Part shown: positions 62,427 through 64,000 of the stretch, piece after piece
Numbering within the stretch: position 1 is the stretch's first letter
Layout of the letters: every line of letters begins with the position of its first letter
Assembly: GCF_013004065.1 (NCBI RefSeq)
Contig: NZ_CP053084.1
Span: 2,232,001-2,296,000, forward strand
Direction of reading: 5' to 3'
DNA length: 64,000 nt
Origin: Limnobacter sp. SAORIC-580
GTDB taxonomy: Bacteria; Pseudomonadota; Gammaproteobacteria; Burkholderiales; Burkholderiaceae_B
Notes under the pieces: model-generated
What the model was told of the DNA's origin: nothing
Database searches by the model: none
What the model saw: the letters and a program-made list of their open reading frames with translations, nothing else
Program-made: the position numbers and the translations under genes

Positions 62427-64000
62427 ATGCCGCAGTTGTCGCCAACATCAAACAGCCATTTTTTTTCACCATCAGGTTCAGTCACAGAAAGCCAAACAAG
62501 TCATCGTGATGCAGCTGTAGTTAAAGCGGGGTCCAGCTGCTGGATTCCTCTCAAAGAATCTACATTGGGCTTAAAGTACCCCCAGCTGAACGGCGCATCT
62601 GAAACACCCCATGGAGAATGGGGCTGTGATGGTGGCGCTGGCCTGTGCATGCTCAAGCCCGATGATTCTGGCAGGTGTTCGATCCTGCTTCTGAAAAATG
62701 CGCAGGGCACACACGATGAAGGGCTATGGAGCGTCCCCGGGGGCGCAATAGAAAGAATTGCGCACACCAACAAACCCGAAGACCCATTGCACTGTGCACT
62801 GCGCGAAACACTGGAGGAAGTTTATCGACTGCCCAACGGTCAGGTGTGGACTAACCCGATTGTGCTGCGCAACGCGCACACTGGTTTTACTTATCGTCTA
62901 TTCTTGTGCCTCTTGCCGACAAACAGTCAATGGAACCCGAGCATTCGTGCTGAACACAATGCCTATTCATGGCAAGCCCTTGAGCAGGCCGCGCATACGT
63001 CCGAATTGCATCCGGGTGTTCGATGTGCGCTTGATCACATGGCGCAGCAGTGGGCCACGGCAATCCAGAACCAGCCCCTCTCATTTGCAGTCAATGCCAC
63101 ACCCAACACAAACCCGCTTTACATTACAGAGGCACAGTTTGCCTTGCGCAATCTCGAAACTCCTGTGTCGTCGTCCGTCGAAGCCAGCCTCGCGCAAGCC
63201 CTACCCTCTGAAACTCAGGCTTTAATTGAACATGCGGAAGCTCCGACCAGGGTTTGGTTAAGTCAACATCCAAATCAGCTTCCACCCGGATGGGATCAGG
63301 ACACCATCGACAAGCTGCCGGTAAGTATCCCGGAAATAATCCGCATCGAGGATGAACATTCGAAAAGCCATGTAGTGGCCTACCACGCATTTGCGGACAG
63401 TCTTTTGCCAGGGCACTGGACCGGCGAAGTGCTGATGAAAGCGCTTTGCAAACACGAAAGCGCAGGAATACGAGAAAACCTGAACCACTTAAGCTGGCAC
63501 CGAAACCCGTTTGAAATCAACAAAAATCGAGGCCGCGACGTTCACAACCTGATGGAACACACCACCAACCACCCCTCCAGAGACAATGGCGATGTGGGGC
63601 GCTTTTCCTTGTTGTCCTGTAATCCAAGCCTGTTTCAGAATACGGATGTCGACGCCATGGAGAGCACCGCAGATTACTTGCACGACGCGATCAACGTGGC
63701 TCCACCCAATCTGAAGGAATGGATTTCTGGCATGTTGCATACCCGCTTCCCCGCCTGCGAAAACGCCCGCATCAACAAAGCCAGCGATGACATTCTCCAC
63801 CTGTGTACCCAAGCGAGCAATGCCTTGCCAACCACAAAAAAAGCAAGCGTCCTGATGCAGGTTTTAATTCCACATGCACTGGTGAACAAGCTTGCTTACA
63901 TATCAGCGAGTAACGGCATCCCCGATTCCGTCAATCCAGATACCCTGAACACCCTTGTAAAACTGAAAACACCGCACACCAACCAAGAAGTGCCCAATGC
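62427..64000 (+). CDS. Large protein with N-terminal Nudix domain and unknown C-terminal region (cut by window edge)
   Basis: 524 residues are visible and the frame stays open to the right edge. The ATG at 62427 is the first possible start after an in-frame stop at 62340-62342; no good ribosome site precedes it. Residues about 70-190 form a Nudix hydrolase: GAGLCMLKPDD, SILLLKN, GLWSVPGGAIE and the Nudix helix ALRETLEEVYRL, with about six extra residues between the GG and the RE of the box. The remaining 330 or more residues (for example HVVAYHAFADSLLPGHWTGE, ENLNHLSWHRNPFEINKNRG) belong to no family I recognise. Nudix enzymes hydrolyse nucleoside diphosphate derivatives; the substrate is unknown. 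Confidence 0.75.
   Translation, partial: MPQLSPTSNSHFFSPSGSVTESQTSHRDAAVVKAGSSCWIPLKESTLGLKYPQLNGASETPHGEWGCDGGAGLCMLKPDDSGRCSILLLKNAQGTHDEGLWSVPGGAIERIAHTNKPEDPLHCALRETLEEVYRLPNGQVWTNPIVLRNAHTGFTYRLFLCLLPTNSQWNPSIRAEHNAYSWQALEQAAHTSELHPGVRCALDHMAQQWATAIQNQPLSFAVNATPNTNPLYITEAQFALRNLETPVSSSVEASLAQALPSETQALIEHAEAPTRVWLSQHPNQLPPGWDQDTIDKLPVSIPEIIRIEDEHSKSHVVAYHAFADSLLPGHWTGEVLMKALCKHESAGIRENLNHLSWHRNPFEINKNRGRDVHNLMEHTTNHPSRDNGDVGRFSLLSCNPSLFQNTDVDAMESTADYLHDAINVAPPNLKEWISGMLHTRFPACENARINKASDDILHLCTQASNALPTTKKASVLMQVLIPHALVNKLAYISASNGIPDSVNPDTLNTLVKLKTPHTNQEVPN

Noticed and set aside
62758..63225. A 155-codon open frame inside the Nudix gene
   Set aside because: The other frame carries the Nudix motif and continues to the window edge; this one is Arg/Cys-rich with no motif.
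1..64000. CRISPR array, insertion sequence, prophage or anti-phage island
   Set aside because: No spaced direct repeats, transposase, integrase, phage structural gene or restriction enzyme is seen; the only defence-like item is the RelE-type toxin-antitoxin pair.

Overview
The window looks like an ordinary chromosomal segment of a betaproteobacterium of the Burkholderiales, most like Limnobacter or a close relative. This is inference from overall gene content: AhpC/AhpF peroxidase, Acs and PrpE-type CoA ligases, NDH-2, CueR/CopA, a long-form FabG with MaoC and thiolase, and DUF3325/PepSY/DUF3649 iron genes. Base composition is moderate. There is one tRNA gene (Ser, GGA). I see no insertion sequence, prophage or CRISPR array. 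Genes are tightly packed and often overlap by 4 bases.

Left part (1-16 kb), iron and oxidative stress. A TonB-dependent siderophore receptor with an N-terminal signalling domain runs off the left edge. It follows a single gene that fuses an ECF sigma factor to its FecR-type anti-sigma partner. Next come ahpC-ahpF, a DUF2325 coiled-coil gene behind a 31-base perfect Fur palindrome, a DUF3649-PepSY-DUF3325 membrane cluster behind a second Fur box, a small secreted protein, a PhoD-like metallophosphatase, and an RND permease-adaptor pair with a third Fur-like site upstream.

Middle part (16-43 kb). An EamA exporter, an isolated TadE-TadG pair, a secreted Arg/Asp/Tyr- and His-rich protein, and a four-gene overlapping cluster (PA2779-like, PA2778-like C39 peptidase lipoprotein, SemiSWEET, SDR) come first. 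NDH-2 follows. A complete tripartite RND efflux operon ends in its own TetR gene, with a palindromic operator at the front. After it come a FecCD permease and ATPase without a binding protein, a copper block (CueR, CopA, CopZ) around a CueR-type promoter, a methyltransferase, an NSS-family sodium symporter, an alkylsulfatase lipoprotein behind a sigma-54-like promoter, a VOC protein, two lipoproteins, a SAF-domain dehydrogenase and a FrnE-like DsbA protein.

Right part (43-64 kb), carbon metabolism. A RelB/RelE-type toxin-antitoxin pair precedes tRNA-Ser, which sits in a large imperfect palindrome. Then come a sodium/solute symporter with an EF-hand-like loop, acetyl-CoA synthetase, fumarase, PrpE, a ferric-iron binding protein, and a TetR gene next to a MaoC-thiolase-FabG cluster for acyl-CoA turnover. 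TrhO, a glutathione transferase, a CorC/HlyC membrane protein and a large Nudix-domain protein of unknown function complete the window. The last one is cut by the right edge.

No wholly new multi-gene system stands out. The best candidates for novelty are the sigma/anti-sigma fusion, the PA2779-PA2778-SemiSWEET-SDR cluster, the inverted tRNA-Ser remnant with stem-loops, and the Nudix fusion at the right edge.
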